DNA of 48,523 bases from CAYUNN01 sp964607015. GTDB lineage: Bacteria > Patescibacteriota > Minisyncoccia > Minisyncoccales > JAGGXC01. The stretch is taken from assembly GCA_964607015.1 (NCBI GenBank), contig CAZSHN010000003.1, forward strand, positions 1-48,523, in the 5' to 3' direction. A model generated the notes under the pieces. It was not told where the DNA came from. It did not search any database and saw only the letters and a program-made list of their open reading frames with translations. Position 1 is the first letter of the stretch; each line of letters opens with the position of its first letter. Made by a program: the position numbers and the translations under genes. Below, piece by piece: positions 1 to 7,851 of this stretch.

Positions 1-1099
<1,099 letters not shown>

Positions 1100-1177
1100 A
1101 AAGAGTAGTCCAAAGCAACTCAAATATACTAACTTTTTTCCATATTACGTTTTAAAGTTCTTACCTTTGCCTTATAC

Positions 1178-1205
1178 ATTCTAATTTTTATTTCAAAAAT
1201 GTCAA
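1178..1205 (-). promoter_or_regulatory. Predicted 16S rRNA promoter
   Basis: TTGACA (1200-1205) and TAGAAT (1178-1183) are separated by 16 nt on the minus strand. The predicted start is near 1171, about 70 nt before the mature 16S 5' end. It lies between the tRNA-Thr gene and the 16S gene. A second -10-like TATAAG overlaps the predicted start (1171-1176). Confidence 0.6.
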
Positions 1206-1216
1206 GTCTATCTCTC

Positions 1217-1291
1217 TGGAGCCGGAAGAGGGATTCGAACCCACGACCTACAGTTTACAAAACTGTTGCTCTGCCACTGAGCTATTCCGGC
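1217..1291 (-). tRNA. tRNA-Thr(UGU)
   Basis: A complete cloverleaf can be drawn on the minus strand: acceptor GCCGGAA/TTCCGGC, D stem GCTC/GAGC with a short 7-nt loop, anticodon stem ACAGT/ACTGT with loop TTTGTAA (anticodon TGT, threonine), T loop TTCGAAT, discriminator T. The CCA end is encoded at 1217-1219. The T stem GTGGG/CCCTC has one U-U mismatch at 50-64. The gene sits immediately upstream of the 16S promoter and 7 nt after the preceding open reading frame, so it may be co-transcribed with rpsB-tsf or with the rRNA. Confidence 0.96.
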
Positions 1292-1298
1292 AAAACAA

Positions 1299-1649
1299 CT
1301 ACTTGTCTCTTTTCTTCACTTCTTTTAACCTCTCCCAATAATTATCATTCTCTATGTCTTTTTTTCTTTTCTCTGTTTCTCTTAAATTTCTCAATTTATT
1401 TTCTGCCTTTCGTTCAATGACAAGAGTTAAAACCTTAACTTTAGAAAGTATCTTTTGAAGTAAAAAACTAGAAGAAAAAATCTTAAAACTTTTAATTTTT
1501 CTTCCAATTTTAATAAAAGGTTTTTTAAAATCCAATCTTTCTATCTCTTCTTCTGGTATTTGAGTTAGCGCAGGAGCCTTTCTTAAAGCGATTACTCCCA
1601 TGCCGATTAAACTCCCTCCGAAAATAAATTGAACAATTGTTTCTAGCAT
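1299..1649 (-). CDS. Small single-pass membrane protein of unknown function
   Basis: This 116-residue protein is not recognised. Residues 1-23 are hydrophobic and probably form one membrane-spanning helix (IVQFIFGGSLIGMGVIALRK). The rest is strongly basic and rich in Lys and Glu, probably cytoplasmic and helical. It starts 6 nt after the tsf stop codon, so it is probably the third gene of the rpsB-tsf operon. It ends 7 nt before the tRNA-Thr gene. I support it as a real gene by its position, its tight spacing and its sensible membrane topology. No function can be inferred. Confidence 0.65.
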   Translation of the reverse strand: MLETIVQFIFGGSLIGMGVIALRKAPALTQIPEEEIERLDFKKPFIKIGRKIKSFKIFSSSFLLQKILSKVKVLTLVIERKAENKLRNLRETEKRKKDIENDNYWERLKEVKKRDK

Positions 1650-1655
1650 AAAAAA

Positions 1656-2240
1656 CTAGATTTCGTAACGACTAAATTTTTTAATTACTATATTTTCCCC
1701 TAACTTGCTAATATGTCCTTTTACCAATTCTTCTATTGTTTTTGTGCTATCTTTTACCCATAGTTGAGATAAAAGAGAGACTTGTTTTTTATATTTATCC
1801 AATTTTCCTTCTACTATCTGGTCAACTATATTCTGTGGTTTACCAGAATCTTTGATTTGTTCCTGGTAAATCTTCTTTTCTCCGTCTAAAAACTCTTCTG
1901 GAATATCTTCTGGTTTAAGATAAAGAGGAGACATAGCAGCTATTTGTAAACATAACTCATGAGCTAACTCTTTAAATTTATCTGATTTTGCTACAAAATC
2001 AGTCTCGCAAGCTAACTGAATTAAAACTCCCACTTTTTTATTAGGATGAATATAGCTCTCTATTATTCCTTGCTTAGCCTCTCTTCCTTTTTTACTAGAG
2101 GCAAATTCTTTCCCCCATTTTCTTAAGAGTTCTTTGGCTTGATTTAAATCTCCACCACTTTCATCAAGTGCTTTTTTACAATCTGCCATAGAAACTCCTG
2201 TTTCTTCTCTTAATTGTTTAAGTTGATCAGTTGAAACCAT
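1656..2240 (-). CDS. tsf: Elongation factor Ts (short form)
   Basis: EF-Ts is the nucleotide-exchange factor for EF-Tu. The N-terminal UBA-like module is clear (LREETGVSMADCKKALDES), followed by the core motif CETDFVAKS around residues 78-86 that inserts into EF-Tu. At 194 residues it resembles the compact Thermus-type protein and lacks much of the second core subdomain of the 283-residue E. coli protein. It follows rpsB by 13 nt, the usual bacterial rpsB-tsf pairing. There is no Shine-Dalgarno sequence before the ATG, only an AT-rich stretch. Confidence 0.96.
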   Translation of the reverse strand: MVSTDQLKQLREETGVSMADCKKALDESGGDLNQAKELLRKWGKEFASSKKGREAKQGIIESYIHPNKKVGVLIQLACETDFVAKSDKFKELAHELCLQIAAMSPLYLKPEDIPEEFLDGEKKIYQEQIKDSGKPQNIVDQIVEGKLDKYKKQVSLLSQLWVKDSTKTIEELVKGHISKLGENIVIKKFSRYEI

Positions 2241-2253
2241 AATAAAATATTGA

Positions 2254-2988
2254 TTATTTTTCTTCTTTATTTGGTTTTTTATTCTTTTTACCTTCTTCTA
2301 TTGCTTTGCCAACTTTGTCAAGTATATATTTTATTGAAGACAAGGCATCGTCGCTAGCAAAGATAGGACAATCTGCTAAATCAGGATTAATATTAGTATC
2401 TGCAATACCAATCACTTTCACTCCTTTTCTCTTAGCTTCGTTTATAGTAACTTCATTTTCTTTCATGTCTAAAACTAGTATAGCGTCGGGAATACCTTCT
2501 AAGTTTTTAATTCCTTCAAATTTTCTCCTAAGATTATCTAATTTCCTACCTATTTTAACTCTCTCTTTTTTGGTATATTTATCTAGTTTTCCTTCTTTCT
2601 TTTTCTGTTCTAGGTCTTTAAAATACTCTGCTCTTTTCTTGATAATCTTGAAGTTGGTTAATGTTCCCCCAAGCCATCTCTCACTTACATATGGCAAGTC
2701 ATATTCCTTAGCAGTCTCTTCTACTAATTGTTTAGCATGAATTTTAGTCCCTACTATCATTAATTTTTTTCCTTCGGAAACTAAATCCTTAATAAAATCT
2801 AAAGCTTTTTCCAAGCTCTGAGCTGTTTTTTCTGAATCAATAATGTGAATAGTATTCCTTACTCCAAACAAAAAAGGTTTCATTTTGGGGTGACACTTAG
2901 ATGCTTTATGCCCGAAATGAAGCCCTGCCTCCATCAATTCTTGGAGCTCAATACCGTAATTACTTTTGAATTCTTTCTTTTTTAACAT
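2254..2988 (-). CDS. rpsB: 30S ribosomal protein S2
   Basis: S2 binds the neck region of the small subunit. The family signature ELMEAGLHFGHKASKCHPKM and the later RWLGGTLTNFKIIKKR are intact, as is LVLDMKENEVTINEAKR. It is 244 residues, a normal length, with a short Lys-rich tail. It is the first gene of the rpsB-tsf unit and diverges from rpmE-prfA across a 120-bp spacer. Its promoter predicts a leader of only about 5 nt. Confidence 0.98.
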   Translation of the reverse strand: MLKKKEFKSNYGIELQELMEAGLHFGHKASKCHPKMKPFLFGVRNTIHIIDSEKTAQSLEKALDFIKDLVSEGKKLMIVGTKIHAKQLVEETAKEYDLPYVSERWLGGTLTNFKIIKKRAEYFKDLEQKKKEGKLDKYTKKERVKIGRKLDNLRRKFEGIKNLEGIPDAILVLDMKENEVTINEAKRKGVKVIGIADTNINPDLADCPIFASDDALSSIKYILDKVGKAIEEGKKNKKPNKEEK

Positions 2989-2999
2989 AGGCTTTACTT

Positions 3000-3026
3000 A
3001 TTATAATAAGTACAATATATCATCAA
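3000..3026 (-). promoter_or_regulatory. Predicted rpsB promoter inside a palindrome
   Basis: TATAAT lies at 3000-3005 and TTGATG at 3021-3026 on the minus strand, 15 nt apart, which is shorter than ideal. The predicted start is near 2993, giving a leader of about 5 nt before the rpsB ATG. The -10 box lies in a perfect 18-nt palindrome at 2995-3012, which also places a TATAAT on the plus strand at 3002-3007. Confidence 0.5.
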
Positions 3027-3089
3027 CTTAATAATTAATCAAGGCCTACTTGATTTTTTTACTATTTTTATTTAGAATAGCATTTGTAT

Positions 3090-3095
3090 TATAAT
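3090..3095 (+). promoter_or_regulatory. Predicted -10 element for rpmE-prfA
   Basis: A consensus TATAAT ends 13 nt before the rpmE ATG and predicts a start near 3102 and a 7-nt leader. No convincing -35 box is visible at the right distance, so the promoter call rests on the -10 box and the position. Confidence 0.4.
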
Positions 3096-3108
3096 AAATT
3101 AGAAAATT

Positions 3109-3333
3109 ATGGCAAAGAAAGACATTCATCCAAAATACTATGATGAAGCTAGAGTCCAGTGTGCATGCGGGAATAGCTTTAAAGTTGGATCAACAAAAGA
3201 ATTTATTGAAACAGAAATTTGCTCCAATTGTCATCCTTTCTACACTGGAAAAGGAAAGATTATAGACAAAATGGGAAGAGTAGAAAGATTCAACAAGAGA
3301 TTAGCTAAAAAGCAAAAGAAATCCAAGAAATAA
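3109..3333 (+). CDS. rpmE: 50S ribosomal protein L31, zinc-binding form
   Basis: L31 bridges the two ribosomal subunits near the central protuberance. The 74-residue protein starts MAKKDIHPKYY and carries four zinc ligands, Cys18, Cys20, Cys38 and Cys41, so it is the C+ form. The C-terminal 15 residues are a basic tail. It is followed after 3 nt by the prfA ATG, a neighbourhood seen in many bacteria, and the two are certainly co-transcribed. Confidence 0.97.
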   Translation: MAKKDIHPKYYDEARVQCACGNSFKVGSTKEFIETEICSNCHPFYTGKGKIIDKMGRVERFNKRLAKKQKKSKK

Positions 3334-3336
3334 AAC

Positions 3337-4089
3337 ATGCCAGAAGAAACGATTGAAAATCCTAGTTCAATCATCATGGAAATAAGAGCAGGAACAGGTG
3401 GCGAAGAAGCTGCCTTGTTTGCTAGTGATTTGTTTAAAATGTATTCTAGTTATGCTCGCTCTAAAGACTGGGATCAAAAAATCCTTGACTCTCACCCTAC
3501 TTCTCTGGGGGGAATAAAACAGGTTACTTTTCAGATCAAGGGAGATGATGCTTGGAAAAGACTGAGATACGAAGGTGGAGTGCATCGTGTTCAGAGAACT
3601 CCTCAGACAGAAAAAGGAGGAAGGATTCATACTTCTACCGCAACAGTTGCTGTCCTACCGAAGCCAAAGAAAAAAGAAATAGAAATAAAACCTTCGGACA
3701 TTAAAGTAGATTACTATCGAGCATCTGGACCAGGAGGACAATATACAAACACAAGAGAGACAGCAGTAAGAATAACCCACAAACAAAGCGGAATTGTAGT
3801 TACTTCTCAAACAGAAAGAAATCAATTAGAAAACAAAGAAAGCGCAATGAGTATTCTTTCCGCTAGGTTAATGGAAAGAAGAATGAAAGAACAGCAAGAA
3901 AGACTATCGGGGAAAAGAAAGGATCAGATAGGTTCTGGAGAAAGAGCAGAAAAGATAAGAACATATAATTTTCCTCAAAGTAGAATAACAGATCACAGAA
4001 TTAAGAAATCTTGGCACGACCTAGAAAAGATAATGGGAGGAAAATTAGATAAAGTTACTAAGAAATTGATAAAATTAATGAAAAAGTAA
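3337..4089 (+). CDS. prfA: Peptide chain release factor 1, lacking domain 1
   Basis: This class I release factor should recognise UAA/UAG and trigger peptide release. The catalytic GGQ is at residues 133-135 (SGPGGQYTN). The stop-codon tripeptide is PQT at 89-91, in the position of the RF1 PxT motif (PAT in E. coli) and not the RF2 SPF. The C-terminal block GSGERAEKIRTYNFPQ is typical. The protein has 250 residues against about 360 in E. coli: it begins right at the IRAGTGGEEAALF block, so the whole N-terminal helical domain is absent. The ATG follows the rpmE stop by 3 nt, so no hidden upstream exon of domain 1 exists here. Confidence 0.92.
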   Translation: MPEETIENPSSIIMEIRAGTGGEEAALFASDLFKMYSSYARSKDWDQKILDSHPTSLGGIKQVTFQIKGDDAWKRLRYEGGVHRVQRTPQTEKGGRIHTSTATVAVLPKPKKKEIEIKPSDIKVDYYRASGPGGQYTNTRETAVRITHKQSGIVVTSQTERNQLENKESAMSILSARLMERRMKEQQERLSGKRKDQIGSGERAEKIRTYNFPQSRITDHRIKKSWHDLEKIMGGKLDKVTKKLIKLMKK

Positions 4090-4117
4090 AAAACCACTTT
4101 TAATGGCCTAGGAAATG

Positions 4118-4146
4118 CACATTTACCAAAATGTGTTTTTTATTTT
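4118..4146 (+). terminator. Rho-independent terminator after prfA
   Basis: A 7-bp stem CACATTT/AAATGTG (4118-4124 and 4129-4135) with loop ACCA is followed by TTTTTTATTTT on the plus strand. The T tract overlaps the stop codon of the convergent truB gene. Confidence 0.8.
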
Positions 4147-4802
4147 AAACAAAGATTTTTTAATTCTTCAATCGAAAAGGAATCCTCAATCTTAAAATTT
4201 CCTACCCTTGTCCGCTTAAGATGGAAAACATATCCCCCTGTCTTTAATTTCTCTCCGATGTCTCTTGCTAGAGATCTAATATAAACTCCTTTTCCAGTAA
4301 CGACTCTTAATTCTAAAAAAGGATATTTATAATCAATCAATTCAATTTCTTTTACAAATACCTTTCTCGGTTCCAACTCAAACTCCTTCCCTTCTCTCGC
4401 TAATTTATAAGCTCTTTTTCCTTTAATTTTAACAGCACTAAAACGAGGAGGAACTTGATTAATTTCTCCTAAAAAATCAGGAAGAATATTCTCTATTTTG
4501 CTTTTTTCAGGAATCCCATTAACAACAATAGAAGTCTTTTCTCCTCCATCATCATCTGTAGAGCTTTTTTCTCCTAATTTAATTGTAGTTAAATATTCTT
4601 TTTCTTTCTCAACTACGTCTTTAAGCTTTCTTGTATTTTCCCTTCCGACTCCAACAACTAAAACCCCTTCTGCCAAGGGGTCTAAAGTTCCAGCATGTCC
4701 GATTCTTTTCTCTCCAGTTAATCTTTTTATCTTTTCTATTATATCAAATGAGGTTGGCCCTTTAGGTTTGTAAACAGAAAAGATTCCTTTTTCTAATTTC
4801 AT
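4140..4802 (-). CDS. truB: tRNA pseudouridine-55 synthase, catalytic domain only
   Basis: TruB converts U55 in the T loop of tRNAs to pseudouridine. The start is the ATG at 4802 (MKLEKGIFSV). The family block GPTSFD is followed by HAGTLDPLAEGVLVV with catalytic Asp41, and later VTGKGVYIRSLARDIG. At 220 residues it ends after the catalytic domain and lacks the C-terminal PUA-like extension of the 314-residue E. coli enzyme. It follows the 100-N gap, so its upstream neighbour is uncertain. A naive reading joins it in frame through the Ns to the gene at 4911-5414, but the two products are unrelated. Confidence 0.95.
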   Translation of the reverse strand: MKLEKGIFSVYKPKGPTSFDIIEKIKRLTGEKRIGHAGTLDPLAEGVLVVGVGRENTRKLKDVVEKEKEYLTTIKLGEKSSTDDDGGEKTSIVVNGIPEKSKIENILPDFLGEINQVPPRFSAVKIKGKRAYKLAREGKEFELEPRKVFVKEIELIDYKYPFLELRVVTGKGVYIRSLARDIGEKLKTGGYVFHLKRTRVGNFKIEDSFSIEELKNLCLK

Positions 4803-4810
4803 GTTTCTTG

Positions 4811-4910
4811 NNNNNNNNNNNNNNNNNNNNNNNNNNNNNNNNNNNNNNNNNNNNNNNNNNNNNNNNNNNNNNNNNNNNNNNNNNNNNNNNNNNNNNNNNN
4901 NNNNNNNNNN
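4811..4910. other. Run of 100 Ns (scaffold gap)
   Basis: Exactly 100 undetermined bases separate the truB start region from the coding sequence at 4911. A round 100 usually marks a scaffolding join of unknown true length. The missing DNA contains at least the C-terminal end of the FG-GAP protein and perhaps further genes. Confidence 0.98.
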
Positions 4911-5414
4911 TTTATTATCAAAGTCAACATCTAATATTCCTTCAGCTGAAGTAGAAGCGCCTCCTGTCGCTAATGAAAGAAAAATCTCTTTCTCTCCATC
5001 GTTATCAATGTCTTCAAATTTAATAACAGAAAGCACGCCTCTGTAAGATTCTTCATATCTAAACTCCCCTACTTTTTCAAATTTATTGTTTTTAATAGTA
5101 GCTACCACTAAATAACCAACATTATTATCATTGACAGAAGTTAATATAATCTCTTTAAATCCATCCCCGTTAAGATCTTCAATAACTTCTTCTTTCTTAT
5201 CTTTGCTAAAACCTTCCGGTAAAAGAACGGAGGAATCAAGCTCTATTTTTTCTTTTTTGTTTAAAAGTTCGACTTTGGAAAACTCTTTTACTCTAATTTC
5301 TAAATCTTTCCAGTGCCAACTACTAACAAGAACAACAGCAAGAAAAAGAAAAGAAATAATGCCAATACTGATTGGCAGAGATACTCTTTTTTTGTAAAAT
5401 CTTTTCTTCTTCAT
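4911..5414 (-). CDS. Membrane-anchored FG-GAP/VCBS-type protein, 3' end lost in the gap
   Basis: The 168 visible residues start with a basic stretch and one membrane helix (residues about 14-34), followed by an extracytoplasmic region. Two repeats carry the calcium-loop pattern DxNxDGxxE/DxDxDGxxE: DLNGDGFKEIILTS and DIDNDGEKEIFLSL, typical of FG-GAP/VCBS beta-propeller blades. The function is unknown; such proteins are usually cell-surface. The stop codon lies in the N block. The start codon is supported by an extended -10 promoter 9 nt upstream, predicting a leader of 2 nt. Confidence 0.75.
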
Positions 5415-5422
5415 AATGGTTT

Positions 5423-5431
5423 ATTATAACA
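5423..5431 (-). promoter_or_regulatory. Extended -10 promoter of the FG-GAP gene
   Basis: TGTTATAAT matches the extended -10 consensus TGnTATAAT. The predicted start is near 5416, 2 nt before the ATG. The place of the -35 box is occupied by the hairpin that terminates the upstream transcript. Confidence 0.6.
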
Positions 5432-5459
5432 TAAAACTTGAGCTTTACAGCTCAAGTTT
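5428..5459 (-). terminator. Terminator after the lytic transglycosylase gene
   Basis: A perfect 11-bp stem AAACTTGAGCT/AGCTCAAGTTT (5434-5444 and 5449-5459) with a 4-nt loop is followed on the minus strand by TTTTATGTT. It ends the murA-to-transglycosylase run and abuts the next promoter. Confidence 0.75.
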
Positions 5460-5484
5460 AATTCACATATTTTAGAAATAATAA

Positions 5485-6915
5485 TTAGTTTCCTTCAAGA
5501 ACTTTAATCTCTGCCTCATATCTTTCAGTAAGATTCATGATAGGATATCCATAATCTCTTTTATAAATATTCCTATAGCTAGAATTGTACCATCCAGGAC
5601 CAGCAAAATAACTTAAAGCAGCATTAAATTCATCATTGTAGGTTTGCTTGGTGGCACCATTATCGGAAAGATAAACTGCTGCAGCTAAGAAAGCATCTTT
5701 AATATTCCAAGGATCTGCTGGTCTCCCAAGTATTCCTTTTAATCTATCTCGATAAGCTATCCAAGTAGCAGGAATAAACTGAGCTGGACCCATTGCCCCT
5801 CCCCAACCATAACTCATTGGGCAAGAGACAGGAGTGCTATAAGGATCTCTTCCTAATTCTTGAGTAATTTGAATGAAATAACCAACATCTCTTGATGGCT
5901 TCATTACTCGGGAAACTGTTTTCCCGTTATAAGCTACTACTCCGTCTCCAGTGTCTGGGTCTTTCAAATAACACTGACCTACGTTTTTACCAATATTTGA
6001 CTCCTGGGTTAAAACAGCAAGCAAGAATGCGGACCTTACTCCAGTGAGAGACTCTACCTGCTTTGCCATTTCGTAAGCCTCACCGAAAGTCGGGGCTTCG
6101 GGGACACCAATCAAATCAAAGATCCTTGACCTGATTTCTGATGCTGTTGCTTCAACTTCTTGTTTTTCTCTAACATGCTTCTGATATTCTTCTTCTGTTA
6201 AAGCAAGATAATAGTTCTTTTCTTGTTTTGCCTGAGCACTTTCCTGCTTCTGAAGTTCTTGAATCTTTACTATTGATTCTAACTCTTGTTTTTCGCTATT
6301 CAATGATTGTTTTTGTTCTTGCAAATATTTTTTAAGATTCTTGATGCTTTCTAAAAGCTCTCTGTTTTTTGTATTAAGAGCTTCAAGAGCAACTAAATTA
6401 TCAAAAAAATCAGACAACTCATCTTCTCCCAATAAAACCTCAACCATTGAACGTTGATCTTGCTCGTAAACCTCCCTAACTATTTTAGATAATTGTGCTT
6501 TAGATTCATCTATTTTCAAGCTTGTTTTCTCGATAGACTGCTCTGTGTCTCCGATCTGCAATCCAAGATCTTTAATCATTAAATTGTTCTGATAAATCTG
6601 ATAATCTAACTGCTTAATCTTGTTGTTCAATATATATATCTGATTTTGAAGAGTTTTCTTTTCCTGCGCTGTCTTATTAATATCCTTTTCAATTGAATCT
6701 GATTTATCCTGAAGATAACTAGCACACTTTTCAAGCAATTCTCTACATTTTTCATCAGACAATCCCTCGCACCTTCTTTCAATTTCATCTAATTGACACA
6801 AACTTTCCAAGTCCTCATCAGCCTGAATAGGTAAACCAGGCTGAATAAATACAAAAGATACTACCAATAAAATAATAACTGGATAAAAAAACTTAGAAAG
6901 ATTTTTTGATTTCAT
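5485..6915 (-). CDS. Secreted coiled-coil lytic murein transglycosylase
   Basis: The 476-residue protein has an N-terminal signal peptide or anchor (residues 10-32), a long coiled coil (about 70-260, similar in layout to PcsB/EnvC-type hydrolases), and a C-terminal lysozyme-like domain. In that domain TQES places a likely catalytic Glu at residue 305, and GGAMGPAQFIPATW (372-385) is the hallmark of MltB-like lytic transglycosylases. It should cleave peptidoglycan glycan strands outside the membrane, for growth, division or contact with a host cell. Four Cys in the region 40-64 could form disulfides. It starts 8 nt after rplY and is last in its operon. Confidence 0.88.
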   Translation of the reverse strand: MKSKNLSKFFYPVIILLVVSFVFIQPGLPIQADEDLESLCQLDEIERRCEGLSDEKCRELLEKCASYLQDKSDSIEKDINKTAQEKKTLQNQIYILNNKIKQLDYQIYQNNLMIKDLGLQIGDTEQSIEKTSLKIDESKAQLSKIVREVYEQDQRSMVEVLLGEDELSDFFDNLVALEALNTKNRELLESIKNLKKYLQEQKQSLNSEKQELESIVKIQELQKQESAQAKQEKNYYLALTEEEYQKHVREKQEVEATASEIRSRIFDLIGVPEAPTFGEAYEMAKQVESLTGVRSAFLLAVLTQESNIGKNVGQCYLKDPDTGDGVVAYNGKTVSRVMKPSRDVGYFIQITQELGRDPYSTPVSCPMSYGWGGAMGPAQFIPATWIAYRDRLKGILGRPADPWNIKDAFLAAAVYLSDNGATKQTYNDEFNAALSYFAGPGWYNSSYRNIYKRDYGYPIMNLTERYEAEIKVLEGN

Positions 6916-6923
6916 AGAAAATA

Positions 6924-7604
6924 TTATTTTTCTTCGGATTTTTCCTCCTTTGCTCCTTCGCCACTCTCTTCTTCACCCTCTTCCTCTTCTTCTTTAACTC
7001 TCTCTACTTCTTCTGGTTTTTCTTCAATCGGGGTCTCAAGCTCTTCTTCTACTTTAGTTGGAGGAGAAACCGAAGCAACAATTTTATCTGATTCCTTCAA
7101 AATTTTAACCTTATCAGGAACCTCTAAGTCAGAGACCTTTATATAATCATCAAAAGTCTTTAACTTGTCTATGTTTACTTTAATCTCGTGAGGAAGATCT
7201 TGTGGAAAAGCTTCTACTTCTAATTCGTCAATATTTTTAACCAAAGTTCCGCCAAGCTGCTCTACTGCTTCTGATGTTCCCTCAAAAACAACAGGAATAT
7301 TGGCTTCTGTCTTTTCTTTCAATGATGGCTGATAAAAATCAACATGAATATAGTCACCGCTTAAAGGATCTCTTTGAACATCATGAACCAATACCTTGTA
7401 CTCATCTTTCTTCCCTTCTATCTTTAAGTCAATTAAAGAGCTCTCTCCTGCTTCTCTAAATAACTTCTCAAACTCAGAATAATCAATCTCGATTGGAGTA
7501 TTCTCTGTTTGGTAACCATACAAAACAGCTGGAAGTCTTCCTTCTTTTCTTGAATCTTTTTTACTTTTACCCTCCTTTCTTTCTTTAGCTAAAATTTCTA
7601 ACAT
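6924..7604 (-). CDS. rplY: 50S ribosomal protein L25 (general stress protein Ctc type)
   Basis: L25 binds 5S rRNA. Residues 1-90 form the L25 domain (LYGYQTENTPIEIDYSEF, VHDVQRDPLSGDYIHVDFYQ). A TL5/Ctc-type beta domain follows (NIPVVFEGTSEAVEQLGGTL). The last 50 residues are a Glu-rich acidic tail. It is 226 residues long, as in other Ctc-type proteins and unlike the short E. coli form. It lies 4 nt after the ferredoxin gene. Confidence 0.95.
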   Translation of the reverse strand: MLEILAKERKEGKSKKDSRKEGRLPAVLYGYQTENTPIEIDYSEFEKLFREAGESSLIDLKIEGKKDEYKVLVHDVQRDPLSGDYIHVDFYQPSLKEKTEANIPVVFEGTSEAVEQLGGTLVKNIDELEVEAFPQDLPHEIKVNIDKLKTFDDYIKVSDLEVPDKVKILKESDKIVASVSPPTKVEEELETPIEEKPEEVERVKEEEEEGEEESGEGAKEEKSEEK

Positions 7605-7608
7605 ATTT

Positions 7609-7830
7609 TTACTCTTTTACGTGAATACATTGAACAGGACAACTATCAGCTGCTTCTTTAGTACATCCTGCTTCTTCTACTTCTAAGGTATATTCTTTAT
7701 TTTCTTCATTAGTTAATTCTGAATCTTTAAGGAAAGCTTTGCCTTTTTCTGTCATCTTGAAATGATCAGGACAGACACCGGCACAAGCTCCACAACCAAT
7801 ACATTTTTCTTGTTCGTGAACAATTTTCAT
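7609..7830 (-). CDS. Small [4Fe-4S] ferredoxin
   Basis: This 73-residue electron carrier has C10, C13 and C16 in CIGCGACAGVCP and C64 in SCPVQC, the ligand set of a single-cluster ferredoxin. C20 and C56 occupy positions that form a disulfide in Pyrococcus/Thermotoga-type ferredoxins. C68 is extra. The sequence between is acidic, as expected. It is placed between FBP aldolase/phosphatase and rplY, with 21 and 4 nt spacing, so it shares the operon. Its redox partner is not encoded in this window. Confidence 0.93.
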   Translation of the reverse strand: MKIVHEQEKCIGCGACAGVCPDHFKMTEKGKAFLKDSELTNEENKEYTLEVEEAGCTKEAADSCPVQCIHVKE

Positions 7831-7851
7831 AACTTTACTTATTTTTTTATC

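Noticed and set aside
1199..1420. Plus-strand frame across the tRNA-Thr region
   Set aside because: Its first part is the antisense of the tRNA, and the rest is low-complexity Phe/Leu/Ser, the antisense of the Lys-rich membrane protein.
4140..5414. One continuous 424-residue gene across the N block
   Set aside because: The C-terminal 220 residues are a complete TruB starting with its own Met, and the N-terminal part is an unrelated membrane-anchored FG-GAP protein. The frame is joined only by Ns.
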